Source: Leptolyngbya sp. FACHB-60
Lineage (GTDB): Bacteria > Cyanobacteriota > Cyanobacteriia > Phormidesmidales > Phormidesmidaceae
Direction: 5' to 3'
Assembly: GCF_014695775.1 (NCBI RefSeq)
Contig: NZ_JACJOX010000047.1
Location: forward strand, 1 to 49,805
DNA length: 49,805 nucleotides
Within the stretch, counting starts at the first letter, position 1, and each line of letters begins with the position of its first letter. The notes beneath the pieces were generated by a model, which was not told the DNA's origin, did not search any database, and was given only the letters and a program-made list of their open reading frames with translations. Of this stretch, positions 33,600 to 43,266 are shown piece by piece. The translations under genes were made by a program, and so were the position numbers.

Positions 33600-33971
33600 T
33601 TAAGTCTCCAGTTCTTCGGTTAGCTCAACGCCCAACTCGTCTACCAGCCAGTTAATCACCTGCTGACGCTCGCCGGGGGTGAGGTAAAAGCGACCGGTTT
33701 GGCGGAGGCGATCGTTCATGTCTTCGACATCGGCTAGGGTAAATAGCCCAGCGGTGGTGCCTAGGGTGCAGAGAATGTCGTCTTGCCCTTGCTCGTTGAG
33801 CCCACCGTAGCGGTAGCGGGCAATGTGCTGACCCAGGCGGGTAAAGTCGTAGCTGTCTTGGGAAAGCCGCTGCTTTTTGGCGTCGGGAATGGGCTCCCCC
33901 GCCGCGATTTTGGCGTAGTCGGTGTCGAGCATTTCGAGGTGGACAATGCGGGGCTGCGGGTGAGAACTCAC
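33600..33971 (-). CDS. Conserved hypothetical protein
   Basis: 123 residues from a GTG at 33971 preceded by GGAAAAA. Acidic and soluble, mostly helical by pattern: IVHLEMLDTDYAKIAAGEPIPD, a Tyr/Gly-rich middle (ARYRYGGLNEQGQDDILCTLGTTAGLF), then ADVEDMNDRLRQTGRFYLTPGERQQVINWLVDELGVEL. No catalytic motif or membrane segment. It resembles small cyanobacterial proteins of unknown role. It precedes chlP on the same strand with a 200-bp gap, so it may have its own promoter. Confidence 0.6.
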   Translation of the reverse strand: MSSHPQPRIVHLEMLDTDYAKIAAGEPIPDAKKQRLSQDSYDFTRLGQHIARYRYGGLNEQGQDDILCTLGTTAGLFTLADVEDMNDRLRQTGRFYLTPGERQQVINWLVDELGVELTEELET

Positions 33972-34180
33972 GCTTTTTCCTTTGGCCTTAGCGGGCCAGA
34001 TAGCCTGGCCAGAAATGATCTAACCAGAGGTATCAGGGTAACTGAGTGGCCTGGGGTGGCCTTGATTCTGCTGAATGTTTTTCAAAATCGGGCTAGGGCC
34101 GTTGCATTCTGAAATACAGGCCATCAAGACGTAATTGGCCCAGCGCCGGGAACTGATGAGGGCAGGCCCTTGACAACCTA

Positions 34181-34744
34181 CTAGCCAAGAGCGGCAATCT
34201 CCATCGCCTGATAGGCGGCTTCGGTGAGGAGGTCAGCCTCAGACTGCACCCGATCGAGAAACACCTTGCCCTCTAGATGGTCGACTTCGTGCTGAAAGAT
34301 GCGGGCAACGAAGCCCTCCCAAATCTGGCGGTGGGGTTGCCCGTGGCGATCGCAGTATTCCACCTCCACAGTTTGATGGCGCGGCACCTGGCCTCGCATC
34401 CCTGGCACACTGAGACAGCCCTCCCAGCCCATTCCCATTTCATCGCTGGCCGCTACCAAACGGGGGTTGATCAGCACCGTCGGCTCCATCAGAGGAGCGT
34501 GGGGGTAGCGCAGGTTGGGGCGCGAGGCAATCACCAGAATCCGCAGCGAGTGGCCTAGCTGAGGGGCGGCAATGCCAACGCCATTGGCGTTGCGCACTGT
34601 TACCAACAGCTGGTCAATCAGCTGTTGTACAGCTCCATCGTCCACTGCGACCACGGGCTGGGCAATCTGGCGCAGCACCGGATTGCCCAGGGTTAGTAGC
34701 GGGGTCGGCGCTGGCGCTGGCGACGAAGACTCTAGGGTGGTCAT
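34181..34744 (-). CDS. def: Peptide deformylase
   Basis: 187 residues. Removes the formyl group from N-terminal fMet of nascent proteins at the ribosome. All three motifs are present: GVGIAAPQLG (motif 1), EGCLSVPG with metal-binding Cys (motif 2), and QHEVDHLEGKVFLD with two metal-binding His and the catalytic Glu (motif 3). An N-terminal Ser/Pro extension of about 15 residues precedes the usual start of the fold. ATG at 34744. It is transcribed divergently from dnaA. Confidence 0.95.
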   Translation of the reverse strand: MTTLESSSPAPAPTPLLTLGNPVLRQIAQPVVAVDDGAVQQLIDQLLVTVRNANGVGIAAPQLGHSLRILVIASRPNLRYPHAPLMEPTVLINPRLVAASDEMGMGWEGCLSVPGMRGQVPRHQTVEVEYCDRHGQPHRQIWEGFVARIFQHEVDHLEGKVFLDRVQSEADLLTEAAYQAMEIAALG

Positions 34745-35140
34745 AAATAGGCCTTAGGGGACAAAAAGTGAGCCGGGGCAGGGTAGCTGAGCAATATTGT
34801 ATACATCTTCCCCAGAGGCTGGGGTCCTATGGTTCAATAGACCAGCGGGAGGCCTCTGGTGCCCGGCTCATTGGAGCACTACGGGATCCATTTTTTGCTA
34901 AAACGCTATATGTAGAATTAGGGACATTTTTTATCTATCTATCTAGTACCCTATAGATCCAACGATCGCTGTTTGGCCTGAGCTGTCCCAGTCTACGGCT
35001 AAGTTTCGGGAGAGCGGTTTCACCGCCTTGGAAAGCCCCGGTTCTGGTGTCAGAATGCTAGCGGGCTAAGGAGTGGTGGCCCAATCAGCTACTCATGCGC
35101 GATGTCTGCCTTCGGGCAGCGGTTATTTACGAGGTAGACC
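34745..35140. other. def-dnaA divergent intergenic region
   Basis: 396 bp upstream of dnaA. It carries a (TCTA)n-like run near 34934-34946 and AT-rich stretches, but no sequence matching a DnaA box (TTATCCACA and close variants) on either strand. There is thus no sign of an origin here. Promoters for both genes must lie within it but cannot be placed with confidence. Confidence 0.55.
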
Positions 35141-36562
35141 GTGGATCAGGCCCTAAATCGGTTGTGGGAAGAGGTGCTGAACCAGCTTCAGATGGAGCTG
35201 AGCCGCCCCACCTTTGAAACCTGGATTAAGCCTGCTCAGGCACAGACCCTGAGCGATCGCGCCCTGGTGATATCGACCCCCAACCCTTTTGCCCGCAACT
35301 GGGTGCAGAAGCACTACGCAGGCACCATTATTCAAGTCGTCAACAATATTTTGGGCAGGGCCATTGAACTTCAGGTGACGGTGGTGCCCGACGGGGATGA
35401 CGCCTCGGCGGCGCTGCGGCCCATGGCTGAGGTCAACTGGCCGGCCTCGGCCCCGTCCCTGCCCGCTCGCTCGACCCCGGCGTTGCCCGCCCGTTCAATA
35501 TCGGCGGAGCCACCCGCCTCGACTCAAGAGCATTACAACGACCTCAACCACAAAGCGGTGTTTTCGCGCTTTGTGGTGGGGGCCAACAACCGCATGGCCC
35601 ACGCGGCGGCTCTAGCGGTGGCCGAGTTGCCAGGGCGTGAGTTTAACCCGCTGTTTTTGTGCGGCGGGGTGGGCCTGGGCAAAACCCATCTGATGCAGTC
35701 CATCGGCCATTACCGGCGAGAAATTGCCCCCCAGGCGCGGGTGGCCTACGTTAGCACAGAACAGTTCACCAACGACCTGATCACTGCCATCCGCCGCGAC
35801 AGCATGCAGCACTTTCGCTCTCACTACCGGGATGTGGATATTTTGCTGGTGGATGACATTCAGTTTATTGAGGGCAAGGAGTACACCCAAGAGGAGTTCT
35901 TCCACACCTTTAATACGCTCCACGAGGCGGGCAAGCAGATTGTGCTGGCCTCAGACCGGCCCCCCAACCAGATTATGCGGCTGCAAGACCGGCTGATCTC
36001 GCGGTTTTCTATGGGCCTGATTGCCGACATTCAGCCCCCCGACTATGAGACTCGGATCGCCATTCTGCAAAAGAAGGCGGAGTACGAGCAGGTAGATCTA
36101 CCTCGGGAGGCGATCGAGTACATCGCCGCCAGCTATACCTCCAACATTCGTGAGCTGGAGGGGGCGTTGATTCGCGCGATCGCCTACACTTCGATCTCGG
36201 GCCTGCCCATGACCGTCGAAAACCTGATGGTGGTGCTGAATCCGCCAGGGGACAAAATCGAAGCGTCACCCAGTTCAGTCTTAGCGGTGGTGTCCGAGCA
36301 GTTTGGCGTCTCGGTGGAAGATTTAAAGGGGGCCTCGCGACGGCGGGAGATTAGCCAGGCCCGCCAAATCGGCATGTACCTGATGCGCCGTCACACCGAC
36401 CTTAGCCTGCCCAAAATTGGCGATGCCTTTGGCGGCAAAGACCACACCACGGTGCTCTACAGCTATACCAAAATCGAGAAGCTGCTGAAGCGCGATTTGG
36501 ATTTGGCCCAGACCATTCGGCAGCTAGGCGATCGCCTGAGTATGAGCGAGCGGGGCCGGTGA
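35141..36562 (+). CDS. dnaA: Chromosomal replication initiator DnaA
   Basis: 473 residues from a GTG at 35141, with GAGG 6-7 nt upstream. Domain I (about 1-85) starts with LWEEVLNQLQMELSRPTFETWI. A Pro/Ala/Ser linker (domain II, about 90-130) follows. The AAA+ ATPase (about 135-350) has Walker A GGVGLGKTHLM, Walker B LLVDDIQFIEGK and the sensor/Arg-finger region ISRFSMGL. The domain IV helix-turn-helix carries GGKDHTTVLYSYTKIEKLLKRD (about 430-452). DnaA-ATP binds DnaA boxes to open the origin. In many cyanobacteria dnaA is dispensable and is not next to the origin, which fits the lack of boxes upstream. Confidence 0.97.
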   Translation: MDQALNRLWEEVLNQLQMELSRPTFETWIKPAQAQTLSDRALVISTPNPFARNWVQKHYAGTIIQVVNNILGRAIELQVTVVPDGDDASAALRPMAEVNWPASAPSLPARSTPALPARSISAEPPASTQEHYNDLNHKAVFSRFVVGANNRMAHAAALAVAELPGREFNPLFLCGGVGLGKTHLMQSIGHYRREIAPQARVAYVSTEQFTNDLITAIRRDSMQHFRSHYRDVDILLVDDIQFIEGKEYTQEEFFHTFNTLHEAGKQIVLASDRPPNQIMRLQDRLISRFSMGLIADIQPPDYETRIAILQKKAEYEQVDLPREAIEYIAASYTSNIRELEGALIRAIAYTSISGLPMTVENLMVVLNPPGDKIEASPSSVLAVVSEQFGVSVEDLKGASRRREISQARQIGMYLMRRHTDLSLPKIGDAFGGKDHTTVLYSYTKIEKLLKRDLDLAQTIRQLGDRLSMSERGR

Positions 36563-36676
36563 AGGCTAGCGAGTAGGCGGGTAGGTAAATGATGCGGGAA
36601 TGTCGCCGAGGCCGCAGGGACAATGGGCGTGAATTGAGTATTCTGAGACTTGAGGATGGCTTAACTTCTGACTGCA

Positions 36677-37273
36677 ATGTCGACCGAAGCGCCCCAAAAT
36701 TCTGTCCAAGTTGAAAGCCGTGCGGAGTGGCGAGCGTGGTTGGCGGAAAACCATGCCCGCACAGAGGGGCTGTGGCTAATCACCTACAAAAAACGGCCGG
36801 GCAGGCCTCACGTTTCCTACGATGAGGTAGTAGAAGAAGCGCTGTGCTTTGGCTGGATCGACAGCAAAGGCAATAAGCTCGACGATGAGCGCACCATGCT
36901 GTGGATGGCTCCCCGCAAGCCGGACACAGGCTGGTCGGCGCTTAACAAAAAGCGGATTACCGTCCTAGCCGAGGCGGAGCTGATCATGCCGCCGGGGCTG
37001 GCGAAGATTGAGGCGGCGAAACTGGATGGATCGTGGGAACTGCTGGATGCGATCGAGCGGTTGGAGGTGCCAGCGGATCTGGCGGCGGCTTTTCGGGCCA
37101 ATGAGGTCGCCTGGGACAATTTCGACGCTTTCCCCCGCTCTGCCAAGCGGGGTATTTTGGAATGGATTGCCAGCGCCAAACGGGCCGAAACGCGCGAGCG
37201 CCGCATTGCCAAGACCGTAGAGCTTGCCGCCCAAAACCTGCGCGCCAATAGCTGGCCCAAGCGCCCTGGCTAG
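36677..37273 (+). CDS. YdeI/OmpD-associated family protein
   Basis: 198 residues of the YdeI/OmdA family (bacteriocin-protection-like). Recognisable segments are WRAWLAENHARTEGLWLITYKK, SYDEVVEEALCFGWIDSKGNKLDD, PRKPDTGWSALNKKRI and, near the C-terminus, FDAFPRSAKRGILEWIASAKRAETRERRIAKTVE. Members have been linked to envelope stress and resistance to cationic peptides in enterobacteria, but the biochemical role is unclear. Start ATG at 36677 with no strong ribosome-binding site. Its stop codon is 3 bp from that of the convergent c-di-GMP gene. Confidence 0.85.
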   Translation: MSTEAPQNSVQVESRAEWRAWLAENHARTEGLWLITYKKRPGRPHVSYDEVVEEALCFGWIDSKGNKLDDERTMLWMAPRKPDTGWSALNKKRITVLAEAELIMPPGLAKIEAAKLDGSWELLDAIERLEVPADLAAAFRANEVAWDNFDAFPRSAKRGILEWIASAKRAETRERRIAKTVELAAQNLRANSWPKRPG

Positions 37274-37276
37274 GAG

Positions 37277-39481
37277 CTAAGGCAACCGGCGATCGCCCTT
37301 GAGTATCTGAGTCGCTGCCTCTACGGGCAGGGGCCGAGCGAAAAAATAGCCCTGGGCCGCCTCACACCCCAGGGTGAGCAGTTGGGTAAGCTGTAGCTCG
37401 GTCTCGACTCCTTCGGCAATGCAGGTCATCTCCAGGTTGTGGGCCAAATCGATAATGGCCTGCACGATGCCCTGGCGGGTGGGCTGCATTTGGCTGACAA
37501 AGGAGCGATCAATCTTGAGGGTTTGCACCGAAAACTGGCTGAGGTAGCGCAGGGACGAGTAGCCAGTGCCGAAATCATCAATGCTGAGCTGAATGCCTCG
37601 ACTACGAATCGCCGCTAGGGTACAGGCAATGCTCTCGGACTGCTCTAGCAAAATGCGCTCGGTGATCTCAAACTTTAGCCAGTGACCGGCCACTCCGGTG
37701 TCGATCAAAATCTGATCGACGGTGTGAATAAAGACCGGGTCGCGAAACTGCTGCCCCGACACATTGACGCTGATCTGAAAACCATCGTCGAGGCGTTGAG
37801 CAGCGCTCCACTGAGCGATGGTTTCGCACACCTGGCGCAGAATTTGGCCGCCGAGGGGCTTAATCAACCCCGTGTCTTCGGCTAGATCGATAAACTCGCC
37901 GGGCATGATCAGCCCTCGGGTGGGGTGCTGCCACCGGGCCAGAGCCTCGAACCCCAGCAGCGATCGCGTCTGAAGCGACACAATCGGCTGATAGTGCACC
38001 ACAAAATTCTGCTGCTTAATGGCAAGACGCAGATCGTTTTCGAGGTTGAGCCGGGCGATCGCCTCCTGATACATCTCAAAGCCAAAGATTTCGTAGCGGT
38101 TGCGGCCCAGCTCCTTGGCCCGATAGAGGGCAATATCCACATCTCTAAAAATGTCGTTGCTGTTGGCGTAGGAGCCATCGCCAATCAAAATACCGATGCT
38201 GACCGAGGTAAAGATAATTTTGCCGTCGAGGGTAATGGGGGTTTCGAGCATGGTCTGAATGCGATCGGCCACCTGAATGACCTCGCTGGCGTCGGCAATT
38301 TTCTCTAGGAAAATGACAAACTCGTCGCCGCCCCAGCGCGACACCATATCGATATCGCGAACGCAATCTTTCAGCAAGGTGGCTACGGCTACTAGCAGTT
38401 TGTCGCCGAGCAGGTGACCCAGGCTGTCGTTTACTGCCTTGAAGCGATCGAGGTCAATCATCAGCAGGCCAAAGCGATTGCCCCCATACCAGCTGCACTG
38501 CATCAGCTCCAGCTCTAGGCGTTTGGCCAGCCAATCGCGGTTGGGCAGCTGGGTGAGAGCATCATGCAGGGCATCGTGGCGCAGCCGCCGTTCAACTTCG
38601 ACTCGGCGGCTGACATCCCGCGAGCTGGTGACAATGCCCGTAATCACGCCAGCGTCATCTATAACTGGTTTCGCTAGGGTTTCGAGCCAGATGTGATCGC
38701 CCGACTGACACCGAAATCGGTAGCAGCTGGTGCTTGATTCGGCCTGCCCTGGCGAGGGCAGAAACCGTAGCTGAATGCAATGATTGTCGGCCGGGTGGCA
38801 AAAGTCTTGGAGCCGCTTGCCGATCAGATCGGCGGCATCGTAGCCCAGCAGGGCTTGAGCCGACGGGCTGACGTATAAAAACTCCCCCTGGGTGCTGTGC
38901 AGGCAGACCAAATCACTCATGTTGTCGGCAATCAGGCGATAGCGAATTTCGCTGGTGTGCAGGTCTTGCTCTGTCTGCTGCCGCACCTGAATTTCGGCAA
39001 TCAGCGATTGGTTTACGGCTGCTAGCTCGGCAGTGCGCTGCTGCACCTGGTGCTCTAGCGCTTGGTTAAACTGCTGGAGCTGGAGCTGGGCCTGCCGCAG
39101 GCTGAGTTGGGTGTTCACCCGAGCCATCATCTCGGCGGTCTTAAAAGGTTTAGAGATATAGTCTACACCGCCCACCTCAAAGGCCTTAACCTTGTCGAGG
39201 GCTTCGTCGAGGGCGCTGATAAAAATTACCGGAATATCGCGGGTGGCGGGGTCAGCCTTGAGGGTTTTGCAGACGGTATAACCGTCGGTGTCGGGCAGCA
39301 TAATGTCGAGCAAAATCAAGTCGATGGGGGTTGAACGGGCCACCATCAGGGCCATGGCTCCGGTCAACACGCCCCGCGTTTCATAGGCCTGCTCCCCCAG
39401 CTCCCGAGTCAGCAGGTGCAGATTGTCGGTAATGTCATCGACGACCAAAATAATGGGCTTGGGGTTAGGGCGTTCGCTCAT
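37277..39481 (-). CDS. REC-PAS-GGDEF-EAL cyclic-di-GMP enzyme
   Basis: 734 residues from the ATG at 39481; a longer frame starts inside the upstream gene. The receiver domain (about 8-125) has VVDDI, phosphoacceptor in ILLDIMLPDTDGY and KPF. A coiled coil (about 125-185) links to a PAS domain (about 185-305). The GGDEF domain (about 320-475) has an intact GGDEF near 383-388, so it can make c-di-GMP. The EAL domain (about 490-730) has GFEALARW, NVSGQQF, EITE, IDDFGTGYSSL and EGVET, so it can also degrade it. The net activity is unknown; a receiver suggests control by phosphorylation. It overlaps by 17 bp the gene of a hybrid histidine kinase, its likely partner. Confidence 0.93.
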   Translation of the reverse strand: MSERPNPKPIILVVDDITDNLHLLTRELGEQAYETRGVLTGAMALMVARSTPIDLILLDIMLPDTDGYTVCKTLKADPATRDIPVIFISALDEALDKVKAFEVGGVDYISKPFKTAEMMARVNTQLSLRQAQLQLQQFNQALEHQVQQRTAELAAVNQSLIAEIQVRQQTEQDLHTSEIRYRLIADNMSDLVCLHSTQGEFLYVSPSAQALLGYDAADLIGKRLQDFCHPADNHCIQLRFLPSPGQAESSTSCYRFRCQSGDHIWLETLAKPVIDDAGVITGIVTSSRDVSRRVEVERRLRHDALHDALTQLPNRDWLAKRLELELMQCSWYGGNRFGLLMIDLDRFKAVNDSLGHLLGDKLLVAVATLLKDCVRDIDMVSRWGGDEFVIFLEKIADASEVIQVADRIQTMLETPITLDGKIIFTSVSIGILIGDGSYANSNDIFRDVDIALYRAKELGRNRYEIFGFEMYQEAIARLNLENDLRLAIKQQNFVVHYQPIVSLQTRSLLGFEALARWQHPTRGLIMPGEFIDLAEDTGLIKPLGGQILRQVCETIAQWSAAQRLDDGFQISVNVSGQQFRDPVFIHTVDQILIDTGVAGHWLKFEITERILLEQSESIACTLAAIRSRGIQLSIDDFGTGYSSLRYLSQFSVQTLKIDRSFVSQMQPTRQGIVQAIIDLAHNLEMTCIAEGVETELQLTQLLTLGCEAAQGYFFARPLPVEAATQILKGDRRLP

Positions 39482-42400
39482 CTTCGCGCTGGCAGAGGGA
39501 CATAAGCTTATCAAATTGAAAGTTGGCCACCCAGCCCTGCAAAGTCTGACGTTGAGACGCCTGCTCGCTGGGCAAGGCGTCGAGTAGGTGAAACAGAGCT
39601 TTTTGGTCAGCCTGGGTAGCAGCGTTGTATAGGCGATCGCGCCAGTCTTGGGGCATCGTAGCTAGGCTACCCGCCGGGCAGGACGCCGTTTTAGCGGCGG
39701 GGGCCAGGGCTGGGGGCTCGGCATAGACAAACTGTACCCCTAGGTGTTGTGCCAGCTTGTCAACAATCACCGTCGGCTGAAAGGGTTTGCGAACAAAGTC
39801 GTCGCAGCCCGCCGACAGCACCAGCGATTTTTCTTCGTCAAAGACGCTGGCGGTGAGGGCAATGATGGCGGTGGCCTGACCCTGCACCTGGGCTTTGATC
39901 TGACGAGTGGCCTCGTAGCCATCCATCACCGGCATGCGCATATCCATCCAGATTAGGTGGGGCTGCCAGCCTTGCCATTGGGCGATCGCCTCCTGACCAT
40001 GGCAGGCCTCGCGCACCTCAAACCCTAAATCGCTTAACAACTGCATCAGCAACCGGCGATTGCTGAGCTGGTCGTCGACGACCAGCAGCCGATAGGGTGG
40101 CTGGTCAGGAGCCAGCCCCGTAGCCTGACGGGTTGAGTGGGTCGGTGTCAGCGGCTCGGCGATCGCCCCCTGCACTGGCACCTGCACCGTAAACTGCGAT
40201 CCCTGGTCAGGCTGGCTTTGCACCTCAATAGTGCCTCCCATCAGCTGAATCAGCTGATGGCAAATGCGCAGTCCGAGGCCAGTGCCTTCATTGCTACCCC
40301 GCCCAGACTCGGTTTGCGAAAATGATTGGAACAGCAGACTTAGCTCCTCAGGGGCAATGCCAAAGCCAGAATCAACCACCTCAAAGCGTAGCCAGCCGCC
40401 CTGCTGAGCAGACCACAGCACCCGCAGCGTCACTTTCCCCGCCTCGGTAAATTTGATCGCATTGTTGAGCAGGTTCATGATCACCTGGCGCAGCTTGCGC
40501 TCATCGGCCTGCACAAACTGCGGCAGCTCAGCGTCGCACTCAACGGTGAAGCCAATCGACTTAGCCTGAGCCCGCAGCGAGAACATACTCTCCAGACTGG
40601 CGATGAAGTCAGTCAGGTTAAAGACAGCGGCATTGAGGGTCATGCGCCCAGCCTCAATTTTGGCCAGGTCAAGCACATCGTTGATGAGGTCAAGCAAGTG
40701 CTCGCCGCTAGATTTAATTAAGTCGAGCTCCGCTCGGTGGAGGGCTAGGGTGGGCTGGCGATACAGCAAGTTCGTAAAACCCAGAATAGCGTTGAGGGGA
40801 GTACGCAGTTCGTGGCTCATGTTGGCCAAAAACTCGCTTTTGGCTTGGTTGGCCACTTCCGCGGTTTGCTTAGCCTGCTGCAACTCCTGAAATTTTTGGG
40901 TCAGGGTGGTGGCCATCTGCTGGAAGTTTTGCACCAGCGATCGCAACTCTATCAACGGGCTGGTCGGCCACTGAATCGTCCGGCAATCTTGCACCTGGGT
41001 GGGCAGGTTGGTGGTCGCCTGGGCCAGTTCAAACAGCGGCTTCACAAACCGCCGACTGAGCCAGTGCGCAACGGCCAGGGTCAGCCCCGTTACCACCATC
41101 AGAATGAATAGACCTCTAGTGTGCTGTTGCTGCACCGGTTGAACGTGGGGCTGGGCCCGTGACTCAACAATCAGCTTCCACCCGGCGATCGCTGGCAGGG
41201 GCAGCTCGTCTACAAATCGTGAATTGCGCCAGCGAACAGCGTATAGGGGGCTACCGTTGGTCGGCAACCAGTGATACATCCCCTCGCTGAGGGGCACCAC
41301 TTCGCCCGTTTGGCGCAGGTCAAAGGTGCTCTTCCAGCCCCGCTCCGGGTCTGTGCTCAGCAGCACCTGCTGGTCTTGATTAACCAACGTCACCTGAAAA
41401 TTCAGATTGGCGGCAGTTTCTGTCAGCATACCTTTCATGGGAGACAGATCAATTTCGCCCCAAACGCGACCTTGCACCTGGCCCTGGTTGAGCACAGGCT
41501 GGCTGAGCAGCACAGTACTGTCTTGAGCGGAGTGGTCTCCCAGGCGATCGCCCGATAGGAAAGGCTCCAGGCCGCTGGCAGCCTGGCTCAGCTCAGGCAG
41601 CCTAAGCTCATGGGCTGAGCCGTGGTCATTGTCAGCCTCAGCCACAATCTCATTAACACCGTTGGTGACCACCAAATGCCGAAAATCTGGAATCAGCGCC
41701 TGAATCGTATTGGTCTGGGCTTGCAGAATTGCCTGGTTCTGCAGGGATAGGGGAGCAGACCCCACCGCCTGAGCGGCAGTGTCAGCCAGAGCCGTGGTTG
41801 CCTGCACATGGCGGTCGTACCAGGCCTGAATGCGAACGGCCAAAGGCTGGGCAAACATATTGAGGTGAATCTGCTCCTCGGTCACCACCTGGGCGACCAC
41901 CCCGTGGCTAGCTTGGGCCATCAAAATTAACGTCGGGAAAAAGGCAGCGGCCACCAGCAGATTAAACAGGGTTTGCTGAAGTGACAGCGCGCTGACCGCC
42001 TGGGGTCGTCCTATCCAGCGGTGGATGGGGGTGTAGGACAGCAGCAGACTAGCCACTAGGGCGTTAAAGATGCCATTGACTCCCTGCTTGAGCATAATGA
42101 TTTGGGCTTGGTTTGGGTCTACCTTTAAAACTAGGCAGTACAACAACCACGCCAGCGGCATGCCGATGAGTACCCAGTAAAGGGCATTGACCAGCACCAG
42201 GTTACGCCGAGAGTGGCGATCATAAAAAAACGCGACAAACAAAAATTCGGTGGTAAAAATAACAATGGCGTAGGGGTGCTTCCAGAGAAAGTAGGTAATG
42301 CTGGAGGCCACAATCGCCGCCACTGCGCCCCATCGAACGCCATAGTAGCTAAGCACAAGCCATACGGCGATTGTGCCAAAGAGAAAATCAATATGAAAAA

Positions 42401-42563
42401 AGAATGACCAGCGAAAGTAATTCCCCAGCACCCCTAAAATCAGCAGAATAATTAACCCGAAGGAACTCTGCCGAGCGATCGCCCTTTGCTGTTGTGCAGA
42501 CAAGTCTCCCGCAACGTTGTTCATAGTTTCTGGTTGCTGTGATCCATGCCGATAGGGCCGCAT
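39465..42563 (-). CDS. Hybrid sensor histidine kinase
   Basis: 1032 residues from the ATG at 42563; an ATG at 42524 is an alternative start. Six or so membrane helices fill residues 30-235. They are followed by an extracytoplasmic sensor region (about 235-480, dCACHE-like: repeated strands such as FQVTLVNQDQQVLLSTD), another helix (about 490-512), and a HAMP/coiled-coil linker (about 512-575). The HisKA phosphoacceptor is His584 in MSHELRTPLNAI. The HATPase follows with NLLNNAIKFTEAG, DSGFGI and GTGLGL. A receiver domain (about 830-950) carries Asp874 in WMDMRMPVMDGY, and a C-terminal 60-residue extension ends the protein. The signal is unknown. Translation of the next gene (REC-PAS-GGDEF-EAL) starts within this gene's last codons, pointing to a kinase-to-c-di-GMP pathway. 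Confidence 0.93.
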   Translation of the reverse strand: MRPYRHGSQQPETMNNVAGDLSAQQQRAIARQSSFGLIILLILGVLGNYFRWSFFFHIDFLFGTIAVWLVLSYYGVRWGAVAAIVASSITYFLWKHPYAIVIFTTEFLFVAFFYDRHSRRNLVLVNALYWVLIGMPLAWLLYCLVLKVDPNQAQIIMLKQGVNGIFNALVASLLLSYTPIHRWIGRPQAVSALSLQQTLFNLLVAAAFFPTLILMAQASHGVVAQVVTEEQIHLNMFAQPLAVRIQAWYDRHVQATTALADTAAQAVGSAPLSLQNQAILQAQTNTIQALIPDFRHLVVTNGVNEIVAEADNDHGSAHELRLPELSQAASGLEPFLSGDRLGDHSAQDSTVLLSQPVLNQGQVQGRVWGEIDLSPMKGMLTETAANLNFQVTLVNQDQQVLLSTDPERGWKSTFDLRQTGEVVPLSEGMYHWLPTNGSPLYAVRWRNSRFVDELPLPAIAGWKLIVESRAQPHVQPVQQQHTRGLFILMVVTGLTLAVAHWLSRRFVKPLFELAQATTNLPTQVQDCRTIQWPTSPLIELRSLVQNFQQMATTLTQKFQELQQAKQTAEVANQAKSEFLANMSHELRTPLNAILGFTNLLYRQPTLALHRAELDLIKSSGEHLLDLINDVLDLAKIEAGRMTLNAAVFNLTDFIASLESMFSLRAQAKSIGFTVECDAELPQFVQADERKLRQVIMNLLNNAIKFTEAGKVTLRVLWSAQQGGWLRFEVVDSGFGIAPEELSLLFQSFSQTESGRGSNEGTGLGLRICHQLIQLMGGTIEVQSQPDQGSQFTVQVPVQGAIAEPLTPTHSTRQATGLAPDQPPYRLLVVDDQLSNRRLLMQLLSDLGFEVREACHGQEAIAQWQGWQPHLIWMDMRMPVMDGYEATRQIKAQVQGQATAIIALTASVFDEEKSLVLSAGCDDFVRKPFQPTVIVDKLAQHLGVQFVYAEPPALAPAAKTASCPAGSLATMPQDWRDRLYNAATQADQKALFHLLDALPSEQASQRQTLQGWVANFQFDKLMSLCQREDERTP

Positions 42564-43266
42564 CTCTAGTTACGCTTGAGACCCTTGGGGTCTTGTGATG
42601 CTAGCCTTGGGTCTGTCAGCGCCGCTACCGCCGATCTTAGGGTTCCCAGCCTATGACTAAACCCCCTTGGCAACCGCAGTTAGCCAGCCAAGCATCAGTC
42701 AACATCAAGCGATACCTCAAGTGAACGCTGTTTGGCCTAAATTCGACGTATATCCTTACTTTTCTTAACCTGATCGTCTAGCCCCTAGCGCTACTGTTTA
42801 ATCGGTCTTGAAAGTGGGTTTTTTCCTAATCTCTGTCCACGCTAAAGTAAATTTGGGCCAGCTAAATTCTCGCTGCGCTAAACGCGAAGTTGGCATCCCA
42901 GGAGCAGTAGGCTAGGCCATAGGAATCAAAAACGCGCTATCAGGATTAGGTTCAATACGAGATATTGGGCCATCGCGCTAACAAAACACAGAGTGCATTA
43001 CCTGTTTTAAAGAACGTGTTTAATAGCGCATAGATCGGTTGCCAGAGGGCTGTTTGGGCGAAGTGAAAAGGTAAAACTTAAAGCAATGAATCACTGTGAA
43101 GCTAAAGTTTTAGTTATTTTTATCCCTAAATTAGCTGACAAACCGAAACCTATGACACAGGTGAATGACGGGGCTCACTCTAGACTATGGCTATGAGCGA
43201 TCGCCCCCCCAATTAAAAACCAAGGCATGCGATCGCAGCCTTATAGCCTGGAAGAGGACGACAACA
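42564..43266. other. Long AT-rich intergenic region before usp
   Basis: About 700 bp between the divergent histidine kinase and universal stress protein genes. No open frame with a ribosome-binding site or recognisable sequence was found. The second half (42,900-43,150) is AT-rich with A/T runs (aaaggtaaaacttaaag, gttttagttatttttatcc) and likely holds promoters and regulatory sites. None can be assigned. Confidence 0.5.

Noticed and set aside
34745..35140. Possible replication origin upstream of dnaA
   Set aside because: No DnaA-box-like nonamers (TTATCCACA or close variants) were found on either strand; many cyanobacteria do not have the origin beside dnaA.
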